Of a stretch of 64,000 nucleotides of DNA, positions 32,461 through 44,735 are shown piece by piece. How positions within the stretch are numbered: position 1 is the stretch's first letter; each line of letters opens with the position of its first letter. This DNA is from Opisthorchis felineus (taxonomy: Eukaryota > Platyhelminthes > Trematoda > Opisthorchiida > Opisthorchiidae), in NCBI GenBank assembly GCA_004794785.1, contig SJOL01002192.1, positions 62,001 through 126,000 on the forward strand. The letters run 5' to 3'. Position numbers and translations under genes: made by a program. The notes below the pieces were generated by a model. That model saw only the letters and a program-made list of their open reading frames with translations. It had not been told where the DNA came from and ran no database searches.

Positions 32461-35400
32461 GTGGAAACGTGAACCAATGAGGATAAACACTAACCAAGCA
32501 GTTCGATTTTGCTGCTAATATTGGGGTCAAGGCGGTGAGAGCTTCCGACTTAGCTGGCTTTCTTCGGATAAGTCTTGTTTCCAAAGTCCTACAGTGACAG
32601 TGGATGATACCTGTTTGCGGTTAACATTCGGATACCGTATGCCTACCAAGTAGACAAATTCAAGTGCATTTGATCATGTCACTTAATAGCCAGTCAACAC
32701 GTGCTCAAACACAGAACAGTTGCTCTTTTTGTAATGCTGTTATGTGGTGAATTCCTGTAAGTGAACATCTTACGCTTACATCACTGTCAGTCGCATGTCC
32801 TTGCAATGGCTTCGACCTAGTACTTCTGTCCGTTTTAGTCATGTTGATTGGGATTTCACAGAAGAATGAGGTGGTCACTCAGTCGAGAGGATTTTTGCGA
32901 AATATGATCGCTTCACATTCTTTTTCTTCGATAACTTACTCGGCATTTTCGCGCAGAGACCCTTGAGCTGGGTCCCGAGAAAAGGGTGCAATGTGGGCAT
33001 AGAGAGCATAGGAATGAATTAAATGGGAAGAGCCCTAAAGAGTGCTTTTTTTTGCACAGAAATGCACAAAATACGCAGTTTGGTTTGTGCTGTTTTAGGT
33101 CTAATGTACTTTTCGGTCCAGGCATTCCTGAGATGGTATCCTGGTCGGACGAGGTTATCTTGAGTACTAGTGCTCTTCTCAAGAAGATAGAGAAAGGATA
33201 TCATTGGTAAGCCTTCCAACTCCCACAACAGTAAGTGAACAAGACTGACTGATTGTCTGCAGTCAGTCTGATGAATCCATCAGCGCTGCCTAAACGTTCA
33301 CCGTGTAAATAGATAAGGCTGCAGGAATATGAACAAGCACTGAAGGTCATACCTGACTTCACAGCGTGAGGTGCAGGCTGAGCAATATATTTTTTCACGG
33401 CATTAGCTCTCCTTTACCGAAAGGTTTCTGTTCGTTGGTTTCACGCGTCACCATCATCAGCTCGAACACCAAATGATGTAATATTGCTGCTCCGCAGAAA
33501 AACCCCTGCCACCGTAATGTTTGAAAAACAACTGTAGGAAACGCTTCCAAGAAGGCAACTAACTTATTTGATTCCAGAAGACACCGTTCCCATGAATACT
33601 TCAGTGAAGCTGATCTACACGTAATTAATTCGCAGTGCAATTTGAGAACTTAACAGCCCACACCACCAGTGAGGTTTACGTCCACAAACTCTCCAGGCAA
33701 TACTGACGTGTTACAGTTATTGTAGGTAAATTTGTCTCCCAAGAAAAAACAGAAATGCTGGAAAATGCTGGAAAAATCTTGATTAGTCTACTACAGATAA
33801 AAGGCAGTCCGCCTGCTACTTGATGGAGAAACTGCACGCTCCACTGTGGCACTAACAGCTAAGAGCACGTGACTGAGGCAGTCACTCACTTGACATGCTG
33901 TCAGGTATTGATCGACAGAGTGGCGAGCTAACGCAAGCGCACAAACAGTCGTGAGCACAAATCAGTCACACTTCACTGAATGGCTAATTGTTGCCAGTAG
34001 ATTCATTATCGTCAGTTTTTATCCTACTCACCTGAGTGAATTGTTGGGGGTGGCTGTACCTCGGGTGATTTTCGTAAGTCAGCACTACACCATTTTCCTT
34101 CGTATGTACTGTTCTTACCGCCGTAAGAAGGTAACATTTGTGCAAACCGACCTAACCGTACAGAAACCAGGCCCCAAAGTTCCTTCCTCAGCGTTTTTAT
34201 TGTGATGAAATTTTATCTAAAATTACTCGAAGTTGAATTGTCCCCACCATGTAAAATCTTCCGGAAGTGCCAAACTACCTCTTCAGTTGGAATGTTCATT
34301 CTTAGGAGGTACAGAGTAAAAATAATCGTCTTTCATGCCACCAGTAATTGACCAACACATGTTGTAAGAGATTTCGAGGACTGTGACAGTTGTTTCCACA
34401 ACGCGGTTATTGCTTGTACTTCAAAAGAATTTAGTACTACACACGTAGAATGACCATAAACTTGGATAAATTAGGTCACAATGGTGAACAGTTATGATTT
34501 TTCCCAACGGATGTCGTTTGGACCCTGTGAACTGTAGTGACAATTGAGCTGCGGGCTCTTAGCGGTACACATTTACAAAACGTGTTGTGCTGCACGGATC
34601 TTGACCCGAGCGCTGGTCCAAGCAAACGTTACACCTGGTTCTACGATGGCGACTCCAGTTATATCGGTCAGGTCCGACGAAATCGAGACAGGGGAGCGCT
34701 AATTGGTTATAGTTGGAGAGCGAAACTGCTGAGGTTCCCGATACGGAGCTTTGAGTGACGCGTATGTTCGACAATCCTGAATATCAAAAGAAGGAATTGG
34801 GTTCGAAATTCTACGGTACTACTTACACAGGGGTAAGCAAGTTTACACAGCAAACCTCAGTTGTCCACGTTCGTAGAGTCAACAAGTGTACAAGTCTGTC
34901 ACTGACCGGCACAGGTCAGTGTCAGCATCCGCACACTAAACAAAGGTGAGCGGAATGTTGGCTCACTAGTGTGGGTTGCGGTCGTCCCTTCCGATGACAG
35001 TCTCGTGGTTCTCATTGGCCGTGCGGTCACACGGAACTCATGCGAAAACAAGACAAGGCAGGCTCAGCAAGTACGTGCATGGGTAAGTAGGTCAACTGCG
35101 CATATTCACACACATTCACACAGGCCAATACACAACTGTCGGACGCCTTGACTGCAACTTTCGACCTCATACAGTCCAGTATAAACTGTGATCATCGTTA
35201 GACACACCAATTAAAGTTGACATTAACGGAGCCGTGATAGGTCCTTTGCGTTCTTCGAATAAGGTCTCTTCTTCCGTTTGATGTTAGATTGCTCGACCTT
35301 CAAATACCACTAAGGTGTTCGTCTGACATTTTTAAGAACAGGATCTAGTGTTTTTGTCTGACTGGGCGCTTGGAAGGTGCCTCAGAGCGCTTGCGATAGG

Positions 35401-35507
35401 TCAGCATCAGGTTCATGCCTTACTTTAAGACATTTAAATATAATTAAATGAACTTTGTGGTTCTACGGAAGTGAAGAATTAGTGCCAACGCTGATGCTGC
35501 TGTCTCC
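32461..35507. other. No recognisable feature over about 3 kb
   Basis: Only short ORFs lacking domains, several of them antisense pairs. No SINE or RT sequence was recognised. It may be intronic sequence of a gene whose exons I cannot see. Confidence 0.35.
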
Positions 35508-35555
35508 GATAATGATGATGATGATGATGATGATGATGGTGATGGCGATAATGAT
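35508..35555 (+). repeat. (ATG)n microsatellite
   Basis: About nine ATG units followed by GTGATGGCGATAATGAT. Similar to the tracts at 5431 and 32405. Confidence 0.95.
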
Positions 35556-36239
35556 ATACTCTAATGAAAAGAACATCTGCTTGGGGACGTTCATCTTCCG
35601 GAAAACGTGGGTTTTTTGACAGGCTGTCCCTCTCTCACACACGCGTAACTAATTCCGGAATACAGTCAGCCTGCATCTTTTCTACTAATAAAACGTGATG
35701 AGGAAGTGGGGCAGGATTGTGTTGAGCATGTGATCTAACCTAATCGGTTGTGATAAAGAACGAGACTGGGACATTTTCCTCATGACTTTTTGTTTCTTGC
35801 TTGTTGTTCGAATTCGTACCAGGCGATGAACTAAAAGCAGGAATCCATGGCTTCCAAACCGTGGCAACCCATATCATGTAGATGGATGGAAATTGTTCAT
35901 GTCCGGGAGCCACCGTATTCCGTCTGACCTGAGTGGTCGATATAGTTGATCAAGTTCCCAACTGAGGTTACCAACGGGACATCAGTGACCAGTTTTGTGT
36001 CACATAGTAGAGATAAAGGTGTTTGTATTGTTTTACTGCTTGAGATAGCCTGTGCTTCTGGTCTTAGGTAAAAACTGGCTGAAGATCACAAGGAGCATCT
36101 CACTTATATTTAATACCTCTCTACTACTTAGGAACAAAATAGGTAGTCAGTCTTTTTACTGGCGACTGGACAACTGGGAACTCCGACTGGTTGACCGACC
36201 TATAGATAAATTATTTTCGCTTCATTGGATCGATAACTT
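35556..36239. other. 5' region of the secreted-protein gene
   Basis: Holds no other ORF of note. If 36240 is a true start, the promoter is here. If ATGCAG is an acceptor, this is intron. Confidence 0.4.
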
Positions 36240-37466
36240 ATGCAGTTTAAAATACCCCCAATGCACTTGACGGTTTCAATGCCTAGCACTGCGTGGATCA
36301 CGCGTATCGTGCCCCAGCTGTTGTTGTATATTATCTTCGAAGCTTCAGCCTCTTCACTTTGTTGCCTTCGTAAACAAGACATCTGTGGCTGTTCTCCAAT
36401 ACAACTCACTGCAGAATGGCATTCTGATTGCCCAATGAGATTAAGTGCGAACACACTGAAAGAACATGATATTACAGTACGAATTAACGAAACAGTCCCC
36501 GATGGAAATTACACCGCGATTGCTTTAGCCTTGGACGAATTAGAACCAGGCCTGCGAGTAAACCTAGCTTGGGTAGTTTTCATGGGAATCAATATTCCGT
36601 CTGACAAATGTCTGAATACGTTGAAGGCGTGTCGAATCACTTTAGCAGGACCGATCACGGTAGGAAAGTGCAACTCAGTGTTTGAACACACAACCCGATT
36701 GAATGTCTTTTTGTTAAAACAGACTCGAGTATTAAACGAAAAGGACTTACTGTGGGATATGGAGAGGATGGAGGAGTCCGAAATCGAACCAGAGCCGCAT
36801 ATTGTTGACTATAGCCTATTTCGAGACACCGCCTATTTCGAAGGGAATCCTGTACGTGGGACGCAATACGAACTGATCAAGTGTGATCTTTATGCTGAAC
36901 TGCTGTGGCTTGCACAAAAAACGCAGATGGCCTATGGCGCTGATGAGATTGAAAATTATCTATTCAAACCTTCTCCGACATATCCGGTCAAACTGGCTTT
37001 GAGTAAATCTATTCATCTGGTTCACGTGACGGAACATATGATTCAAATAGAAAGAACTGACTGCGAGTTCGAGAGAGAATTGAAGAGGACCCATTTCCGA
37101 GGATCTTTGTATCATGTCATCAAACCATGTAGTGGGTTCCGACTGGACAATTACACTAAGCAAGCTACTCAACAAAGTCAACTAAAGGATTTATTAGATC
37201 GTGCTATGGAACTCGGAAGCGCTTGGCTGCTGGAGTTGCGCCAGGAGTATGCGAATTTATTCAAGCTGCAGACGTTGAGTGGGCGCAACTTTGATAAAAT
37301 CTACTCAGATGAGGAAGAACTCACCGGTCATCATATTGATCCAATGTTTGCAAACGCGTATTGGAAAAGTTTGTTTAAAGCGACCAGGATTACAGTCAAA
37401 TTGGAACTTTATGCAGAGATCATTGCAAATATCACTGGGGTACTACCAAATTGGAAACTTGCTTAG
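36240..37466 (+). CDS. Probable secreted or membrane-anchored protein, unknown family (408 codons)
   Basis: This is an uninterrupted frame from ATG 36240 to TAG 37464-37466. Met1, Met8 or Met14 could be the start. ATGCAG at 36240-36245 could instead be an acceptor. After Met14 there is a hydrophobic stretch (IVPQLLLYIIF) ending in small residues, which fits a signal peptide or anchor of residues 14-38. A Cys-rich segment follows (Cys 41, 42, 49, 51 and 64), with further Cys pairs near KCLNTLKACRITLAG and VGKC. NxS/T sites occur in INETV, GNYTA, DNYTK and ANITG. The middle is acidic (ERMEESEIEPEP) and the C-terminal half is Leu/Glu-rich and probably helical. No known catalytic motif is visible. 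The length, lack of stops and signal-peptide-like start make coding likely. It could be a lineage-specific fluke protein. Confidence 0.75.
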   Translation: MQFKIPPMHLTVSMPSTAWITRIVPQLLLYIIFEASASSLCCLRKQDICGCSPIQLTAEWHSDCPMRLSANTLKEHDITVRINETVPDGNYTAIALALDELEPGLRVNLAWVVFMGINIPSDKCLNTLKACRITLAGPITVGKCNSVFEHTTRLNVFLLKQTRVLNEKDLLWDMERMEESEIEPEPHIVDYSLFRDTAYFEGNPVRGTQYELIKCDLYAELLWLAQKTQMAYGADEIENYLFKPSPTYPVKLALSKSIHLVHVTEHMIQIERTDCEFERELKRTHFRGSLYHVIKPCSGFRLDNYTKQATQQSQLKDLLDRAMELGSAWLLELRQEYANLFKLQTLSGRNFDKIYSDEEELTGHHIDPMFANAYWKSLFKATRITVKLELYAEIIANITGVLPNWKLA

Positions 37467-39244
37467 ATAAACCTTTTTCGTGACTTTACCGTGCATATAC
37501 ATATCATACGTCAGCAGTGAGGCAATCAGTGATTAAACCGATATGACCGGGTGGGAACAGTATAAAATCAACGTTCCATTCGTGTTTGATATTTGCAAGA
37601 ACATGAATACAACTTGATCTGATGTGGTTGAAATTCGTAAGCCTGGCGTGTGACGCAGGTGGTAGCCGCGTAAAGGAGAAATGAATGGGAAATTGCAGTG
37701 TACATGTTGTCGGCTAAGGTTGCAAGTGGGACAGGAGTTGTTACGTGATTTGGGTGTTTGTGACGCATGATCTAGTGAGTGACCGCTATATTTCCATTAG
37801 GGTTTATATATCAAAAGGATGAAAATTTTGAAAATTCTGGCACTCGCCGCCATCAGGTTGTCAGATTCATTGGTTGATTCAGCAGTGCTCAAAACAGTTT
37901 GGTATAGAGCTCGTGTTGATGAATTCCAGGGCTGGCATGAGGATTCATGTGCAAACAAAATTGTCGACCAATTCGAGTCATTCGAATCTGCGAACTTGAC
38001 ATCAGCGGGCTAAAACGGTAACACACCGGAACGTAGATCGTCAGTACCAAAATTTGTCGCGTTTGTCAGTGTGCTAGATTCACGGCTTGTTGATGCTGCA
38101 TTTCTGCAGCCCTAGGATGCGGCACCGATCCACTGTACCAGTATAGATGTCGACAGGCAAACTTTCGCCTGCGCGCGAGTCAGGGAATGTATCCTGTCAG
38201 CACTCAGCCCGGGCATCAAACCAACTAAACATGGACTTGATGGATACACCTCACAGTAAATTCGGTATTACCACCAGGAACAGAGCAACAGATAGGCAGA
38301 TCATGGAGACATCTGGAAATTTAGTTCGTGGCAGTTTCCATGCTGGACAGATAGACCAACCGATATCTGGTCTAGAACCAAGAGACCAAGTTCTACACAT
38401 GTGGTTAGTGGAATACTGATGAGTTGCTCGCGATCTTTTGAGGTGGGTTCTCTTTTGGTAGAACAAGGCAAATTTAAGGGTATCAAATACACGAGACTGA
38501 CAAAACGATGGAGAGTTGAGCTAATCCCCATTTGGTAGGTGTCACACCCGATAATGGTTTGAGTATCGATTAATTGTTTACGTATATGAACATACATGTT
38601 TCCAGCCCTTGTGGAAATGGATGCGTCGAGTACCTTCTTTAATCACACATAACCCCCTGAAATTCAGGTAACGTTTGCCTGTGTTGAAGCCACAAAATCA
38701 TCAACGAAAGTTTGATTTGAGCGGAGGGAGATGCCTTTGCGTTAGTTTGGACTTTCCGAGATGTATTGAGTAGGATCATTACCAGTTGATACCACTGTCA
38801 ACATTCAAGAGGTACGTACAGCTTGCAATGATGTTCATGATGCTCCGTTGAGATTTAAAATAAATCAGTTATCCAGAGCCCTCAGTTAGCGTTGGTTTGA
38901 GCGTACATCAAGGTATCAGTTCAAAAAAAACCTCATGGAGTAAGACCTAATGCAACTGGTCTGGATACAATGCGTACATAAACTGAGTACGTGACTTGGA
39001 TATCCGAAATGACACTTGTTAGGTTCTTGCTACTCAATCCAACTGCAAGTAGTAACGTCATTCATAACACAGGAGTTAGTATAGTTAAAGCAAACAACAA
39101 AACGAGGGTTCAGAATCGTGTGGATTCGATGTTCCCCACAATAGTGGATGATCATTCTGTTTGCAAACAATGGCCCTCACAGATTCAACCCAACATTATT
39201 TGCTTGTATACTTCTAATCCCATGGACCAGCCCCTGGTGAACCA
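37467..39244. other. No recognisable feature
   Basis: Short ORFs at 37819-38013 (a weak signal-like MKILKILALAA start) and 38147-38419 have no domain or splice support. No AATAAA was seen close downstream of 37466. Confidence 0.35.
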
Positions 39245-39260
39245 CCCCCCCCCCCCCCCC
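39245..39260 (+). repeat. Poly-C tract
   Basis: Sixteen consecutive C residues. Possible G-quadruplex on the minus strand. Confidence 0.9.
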
Positions 39261-39829
39261 GATTGTCCCTTTCATCATTCGGATAGCTCGTATGATCTAG
39301 TATTTATTTTATTGTTCGACTGAGTGTTAGTGGGAGTGCTTCGCAGATAACAAGAATTACTACCACTCGGGCAATTCAACCGAAAACCTACCCAATTAAC
39401 TTTCCTAATTCCTGACCGACTCTTGAGTGGTATTCAGCCCCACTGAGATAATGCGGTCCGACTGACGTGATTGTACAGCTTTGCCTTGTCTTCTGGTTGT
39501 TTTTCTCCCCTATTCTTTTTGCGAGTTTCCTGTGCATGCCAACTTCGGCGAAGAACGTTGAAGTGGTGAAAAACACTGAATTCCACTGTTGAAATTATTA
39601 TCCCTGAACTGGAGGTTAGAGTTCCTGCTCCGTTTTGGAAATTATCGTTTTTGCTATGGAAGTACCAGTTCCTTCAGCTGAACTAGCCCACTATCAACTT
39701 AAGGCCAGTGTATATCTGCAGCTTCCCTCCAGCAGTGATTCAGCTTCAAATCACTTCAAAATCCAGAAAAACAGAGCCTCAGAAGAACATTTAGTGCTGC
39801 TGATCGAGGGTCCTTATTGTACCGTTCAC

Positions 39830-40150
39830 AGCTGCTCAGTACGAATCTCGAATTCATGTTGTCTGTCATCGACTCATCGTTGAAGATCTATGAAATTTTT
39901 TGCATGCGCTTCATGAACTACATCGGTTGCACGACCAAACGCTTTTCTTGGAGGATCCGACAGCGGTACCCGAAATCTCTCAAAATGGGGATCAAGAAGT
40001 CATAAAACAGCGTTCTTCTGAACGTCTTATTGGATACATTAAATGAGGTCGAATCAAGCCAGTAATTCAGCATCATTTATCGGGTTCTCAATAGTCGATC
40101 AAAAATGGTTCTCCGATGATCTCTGAACGCTTCCGACAAAAGATAGCATG
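39830..40150 (+). pseudogene. Penelope-like element GIY-YIG endonuclease remnant
   Basis: The plus-strand translation contains FMNYIGCTTKRFSWRIRQ at about 39909-39963, followed by RYPKSL. This matches the YIGxTxRxLxxRIxEHxPxWL core of the GIY-YIG nuclease at the C-terminus of Penelope-like retroelements. About 100 bp later FSIIYRVLNSRSK (about 40066-40110) fits the conserved AFxVIYRxxNxRxK segment of the same domain. A stop (TAA at about 40003) and further stops interrupt it. The upstream frame from ATG 39656 (MEVPVPSAELAHYQ) is open but not recognised. No reverse transcriptase core is seen. Recognition is from memory of the family. Confidence 0.6.
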
Positions 40151-41224
40151 ATTTGCGTGGCGCAAAATGATGGACGAGGTGCTTAGATCACTTGATAAAA
40201 TTCAGTAACGGCAAGATGGAACGCTTCACAATTACGTGAGTCTCGAGATGCCTCATTTCCAAACTGATATATCATGTAGCCAACAGCAGAAAGCATACAA
40301 AATTCAGCTGGATCAGTGCTACCCCGTTGAAGACTGGCAAATGTCAGTACAACAATCGGGCATTTAAAATGAAACACCCAGCTGACTGAACGCTAAGAAG
40401 TTGAATACGGTTACGTTTATGGACGTATACCTTCAACATTTCTTTAGCCGACGCTTCCTGTCCACTAAACTTTCCATATGAACAATTAACGAACCGATAC
40501 TGTAGCTCCGTTTACTAAATGGATATTGGATTTTCAAACTGCACTCCATCAGGACTTCAGTCTACCTCTGCACTCCATATTCAAGCTGACTACGCTGAAA
40601 CAAACACTCTAATTGAATCAGCCATAAAAAAGAGGAACGGTGAACATTTGTGCATCAAAACGCTTTCTGTGAATGTGTAAAAACCCTCCCACCTACGACA
40701 TCGGAGGGGAGTGCAGTCTCGTACACATTATATTATCGTAAATGTGACTTCTTTGAGCCTAAACACCTCAGTCTCGTTCAGTTCAATGGGTCTCATGTGT
40801 GGTGCACATATTAGCAACATTTTCACATTCATTGCGCAGCTCGCTGGATTGTACTGTGGTGGTCCTTGACCAAAGACTATTTATAGCACCTTTGCTGTGA
40901 AGCGCAGAGAGCTTCACCTTGGAGTTGGAGAAGCATTATTATTGTTGTATAAGTCCTAAGTCTGGCTACGCCGGTTTTTGTCTTCGTCACTTTCGGACCA
41001 TTGAACTGGACCCACTGACCTGTGCGATAAAGGACACTCAGATGGAATTCAGTTGTTTGATATCGAAGATATGAATATCACATGAAGTATGGGCTGCGGT
41101 GCGGATTCCTTCGTGATTTCGCTATACCGTCTGTCGTGGTGGCTTTGAAAGCGCTTCACAGCTAACGTGCCATGTTTTCCATAGGAACGTGAAGTAAGAA
41201 TTTGTCACTCTGGGCGCCAGTCAG
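40151..41224. other. No recognisable feature
   Basis: May include more of the Penelope-like element's 3' region. No ORF or repeat can be matched. Confidence 0.35.
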
Positions 41225-41420
41225 TACGTGACCAGGTGATGTAGTTTCCATCACTGATGGACGAGTGGGGTTATATAAGTGAGGGCTAATCACGCTGCTG
41301 ATCAGTCACTCGTGGCCAAACGGTTAGGTGTTTGACTCCTGGACGGAAATTCGCAGGTTTAAAACCCTCTGAGTTTCGTGAGATGCGCATCGCTAATGAC
41401 TTCCAACAAAGGTAAAACAG
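41225..41420 (+). repeat. Family D, right half only
   Basis: CTAATCACGCTGCTGATCAG then TCACTCGTGGCCAAACGG, and GAAATTCGCAGGTTTAAAAC then TGAGTTTCGTGAGATGCGCA, match the plus arms at 5310 and 9385 and the reverse complement of the 9110 arm. It has the A box (GTGGCCAAACGGTTAGG) and a degraded B box. Confidence 0.65.
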
Positions 41421-41874
41421 CTGTATGGTGCTTATCGGCTTTTCAGCATAGATTAGCTTCACTGACATGAGGAAATCTCCACTGAATGGGGTATTTTATT
41501 TGCTGTTTCCAAGTTTGGTGAGTATCTCGGACTGGAGGTAGTCTGCGCTTGGCAATCAGTTCAGGCTGACATGCAGTTTTCGGTGATACATTTTCCTGCA
41601 AATAGCTTGTTAATTATGCAAGTCCACTTGAAAATTTAGGAAAAATTATTCAAATATTAAAGGATTGTGAATTTTTTTGACGAGATTCAGGCAAAATTAT
41701 GGGGTGACTTCACTGGCATTCTGCTATATTCAAGTTGAGCAACTGTCCATGGTTCAGGCCGGTGTTTTACGAATAGTAAAATATTGGTCCTCAATTCAGT
41801 TGGGAATTCGGACAATCCTGGCGGATGGTGATTTAGAGGAGGCAAACAGCTTTCAACCTTAAATTTAACAGGCT

Positions 41875-42230
41875 TCTAGTTGTATAGAGGTAGCACACTA
41901 GACCTAATATTGTTGAAAACTCTTCGACAGCCCGTGACCGGTTTCGCCCTTCTTGGGGCTCATCAGATGGCGCAGTTCCCGAGTTTCGTTCAACCTTATG
42001 TTCTATGGTAACCCAAATTGCATAAAATCCAACAAATGTGCCCAATAGCACGCCAATTTGGTTTTCACGGATGACTCACTTAAAACCCAGCTAAGTCTCT
42101 TGTTTATGATGTTCTTCAACAGAATGTGCTGCACAAGGACCACCTCGTGTTTTATTTGGTACGATATTCGTGATACCGCAGTTTAATTTCATGAAAGAAA
42201 CTACTCATAAGTCTGCGGAATTACCTTCTT
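41875..42230 (-). repeat. Family B repeat with hammerhead, minus strand
   Basis: The plus strand at 42062-42200 (ACGGATGACTCACTTAAAAC, then GATGTTCTTCAACAGAATG) matches 23467-23530. The left part (TTGAAAACTCTTCGACAGCC up to GAACATAAGG reversed) matches the ribozyme-bearing right end of the 23.5 kb copy on the opposite strand. Confidence 0.7.
41928..41975 (-). ncRNA. Hammerhead ribozyme motif, core intact (family B copy 2)
   Basis: On the minus strand: GCGCCAT, then CTGATGA (41966-41960), stem II GCCC/GGGC with the same CAAGAA loop, GAAA, CCGG, TC and then ACGGGC. The core and stem II are identical to the 23.8 kb copy. Stem I has a mismatch (GCCAT against ACGGGC), and the cleavage dinucleotide is TC instead of TA. 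Stem II and core conservation with divergent stem I suggests two different insertions of one family. Confidence 0.7.
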
Positions 42231-43899
42231 CGGTAGGAATTAACGTCTATCAGAACAGGTGGCAGAATGCGTACTGCACCTATCCAATGCACCAACAACT
42301 CTCCCCACAGGGTTTGAGGGGACATCACGAACCGGTGTCGCCTGTTACCAAAGTCCTGATACAAACTGGTACCGAATCAATCTGATACCTCCCTTTGGAA
42401 TACTGTTGCATTTCAAAATTACCTCACTACTTGCATTCTTACTCTCAACATTTGGGATGGGTTCAGTTACATTCAACTTGGAGCACTAGACTTCACTGTT
42501 CCAGGAATCCTGCACATATGAGTACAAGAAAACTCCCCAATAAAACAATCAGATATCCTGTGAATATTTTAGTTCGAAAAATGTAGGAACAGAAACGGTG
42601 ATTAGTTGAAAAAGGTTGGGTTTCCTTCTATTCTTTTCTTCAAAGCTCGCGTTTCTATTTCCTTTTTTTTCACTGTGGTTGTCCTTTCTCCCTTTCTGTT
42701 TTCTTTAGTTCACACTTCTAGTATCGCATGGTTTCAGCCCTTCAAGGATTCAGTCTTAGCTAAATCAGCTAAACAATGCAACAAAGTTTGAATGCTTGCT
42801 GAGTCACTAAAGAAGGCCTTACGTCCGCCGTACTTCAAACACGCAATAAGTTTGCTAGTTACTCTCATTACAGTGACCACTGACCACTCCAAGTGGTCAG
42901 GGTGAGGATATGTGATGAACATGATTGATGCTCTATTCATTATTCTCTTGTTTTAATATTCCAAGTGCTTTGTACACACGTCGATTTGAATGGAGATAAA
43001 TCACAAGAATGAGGAACAGCGTGAACTAAGAGAAATCGTTGTGCACGCTTTAAGGATGCACGGGAGATGAAATCATACCAGAAATGGAATACTTATGCAG
43101 CAGTTCTGTGCAAGTTACTGACCAGAATGAGTCAGTGTTGCTTTTAAATTCATTGGCCGTCACATGCATGGCCGATAGCCGGATCGGATTTGTCGGTCAA
43201 AAGTGGACGGCCACAAGTAGTAAGAAGACACAAACGTTTAGGCGTAACAGAATACGGCGCTGTACGCAAGCCGTCAGCCATGTTGTAAACCCGAGGGAAT
43301 AAAATCTGTGTGGGGACGTTATGAGGCCTGTCGCAAGCCATCAGCTGACCTGAAAATGATGGAGTAACATCGAGCATCAGCACCAATTGATTGTTCATCG
43401 ATAAGATGTTTGTGTCGCTCCTCAAATATCATCAAGTTTCAGCTAACTACCGCACCTAACCTAGCATAACACCATGCAAATGTAACTGAGAGCTATTCAT
43501 TTCCACACTGTCAAAGTGAGAGTGGGTAAACCCGAGGTATTCAACAACCTCGCACCTAAAGATGTTGTCATTCTTAGGATGACGTTTTTGGGCCAGCAGT
43601 CATTATAAGCTTGAAATAAGTACCTGGCTTCTAAATGGTTACGTTTATAAGTTGGACCAGTGAATACATGGATGATGGACATATTTTACAAAACTCTACA
43701 TCGTCGCAGTTTCACTGGAGAGATTAAGCTCGTTCGGAAAGGCTCTCTTATGTTCAAGCACTTTAAAGCGTTGCGTCTCAAAGTTTTTTGCGCCCTCTTG
43801 AACGGCCTTCCTCCGTGCCATTCAGTCAAGTGCCTGGCCCTTCAATGACCTAAAATGAAAGTCACACTTTTCCGTACAACAACGGAATTTTGGACTCCC
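42231..43899. other. No recognisable feature
   Basis: Short ORFs only. Confidence 0.35.
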
Positions 43900-44095
43900 C
43901 GATTTCAAATTCGATTCTTCAGCTGACCATAAACAATTTCTTTCGGGCTGTCAGTTCCGGACATTTGTTCCAAGTAGCCCAGCCAGTGAAGCGGTTTTCG
44001 CATCCGACTGTATCCACCCCCAAAAGAGTTAGCTTTTCGAAAGACTTTGGTTTGCCTCATTCTGCCGTTCCATTTAATCCACACAGAGTGCAAGT
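43900..44095 (-). pseudogene. Non-LTR RT C-terminal fragment
   Basis: The minus-strand frame encodes RKPLHWLGYLEQMSGTDSPK then EIVYGQL. This fits the RLRWLGHVxRMDDxRIPKxxLYGEL tail of flatworm endonuclease-RTs. It lies on the same strand as the endonuclease start at 44.6 kb, only about 450 bp away, so most of the element between them has been deleted. Confidence 0.65.
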
Positions 44096-44519
44096 GAAAT
44101 CGGTCAAGGTCCCAAACGCCTCTTCTGTGTAGCGCCTAGGTCCCGCTACCACACGCAGAAAGGGAAAAGCTAGCCAAACTGTTCGATACACTGCAATTCC
44201 GGTGTCTACGTGCAAGCGATTATTGCTCCAGACGCTCTTCTCAAGGTAAACAGAGGCCATGCTTGCCTTTGCTGTTTTTGCGCTTATTTCATTATCAGGT
44301 ATAAGATGTGTGAATGATGTACTGACAAGATAATATGAATCCGGGTAGCTAGCCGTCTTCCAACTATTCAGCAGGTTAATTGGTGCTTTATGTGGAATGT
44401 TCTGTGCAGGTTGATAGCAGATAAATGTTTTGGAAGTACTTATGTTTAATATAGAGCAAGAAACCGCTAGACCGAACGATAGAGTTAGCCGTAGAACATC
44501 TCCTATTTCGAAAATTCTG

Positions 44520-44735
44520 CATTAGAGGGGAGGAGAAAATCTCCGCAGTTCTGTGAGAGAACCGCGCGATCAAGCTGTTGTTCAGTTTTGCTATTGGTTC
44601 ACTGAGTAAAACGAAGTCCATGGTGTAGCGGTTGAGTCCTTTTGCGGCAACGGTAGTTCGACTCTCAGACTTGTCTCCTCCACCTTTATTCTGGAGAGTC
44701 CTCACGTTCCATGTTGCAAGTCGTACAAGATGTCA
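44520..44735 (-). pseudogene. Non-LTR retrotransposon AP-endonuclease N-terminus
   Basis: The minus strand encodes RLATWNVRTLQNKGGG, then SESRTTVAAKGLNRYTMDFV and LLSEP. This is the typical start of the AP-type endonuclease domain (TWNVRTL...ERRTALVARELxRYxIDIAALSETR). Only about 70 residues remain before the frame decays. With the RT tail at 43.9 kb it marks a single internally deleted minus-strand copy. Confidence 0.75.

Noticed and set aside
33262..33300. CTGATGA near 33267 as a hammerhead
   Set aside because: No GAAA after a stem; chance match.
37819..38013. Small secreted peptide gene
   Set aside because: The start is signal-like, but the ORF is short, has no splice or domain support and is expected by chance.
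41833..42051. 72-codon minus-strand ORF as a small gene
   Set aside because: It translates the family B repeat including the ribozyme; the RNA motif explains it better.
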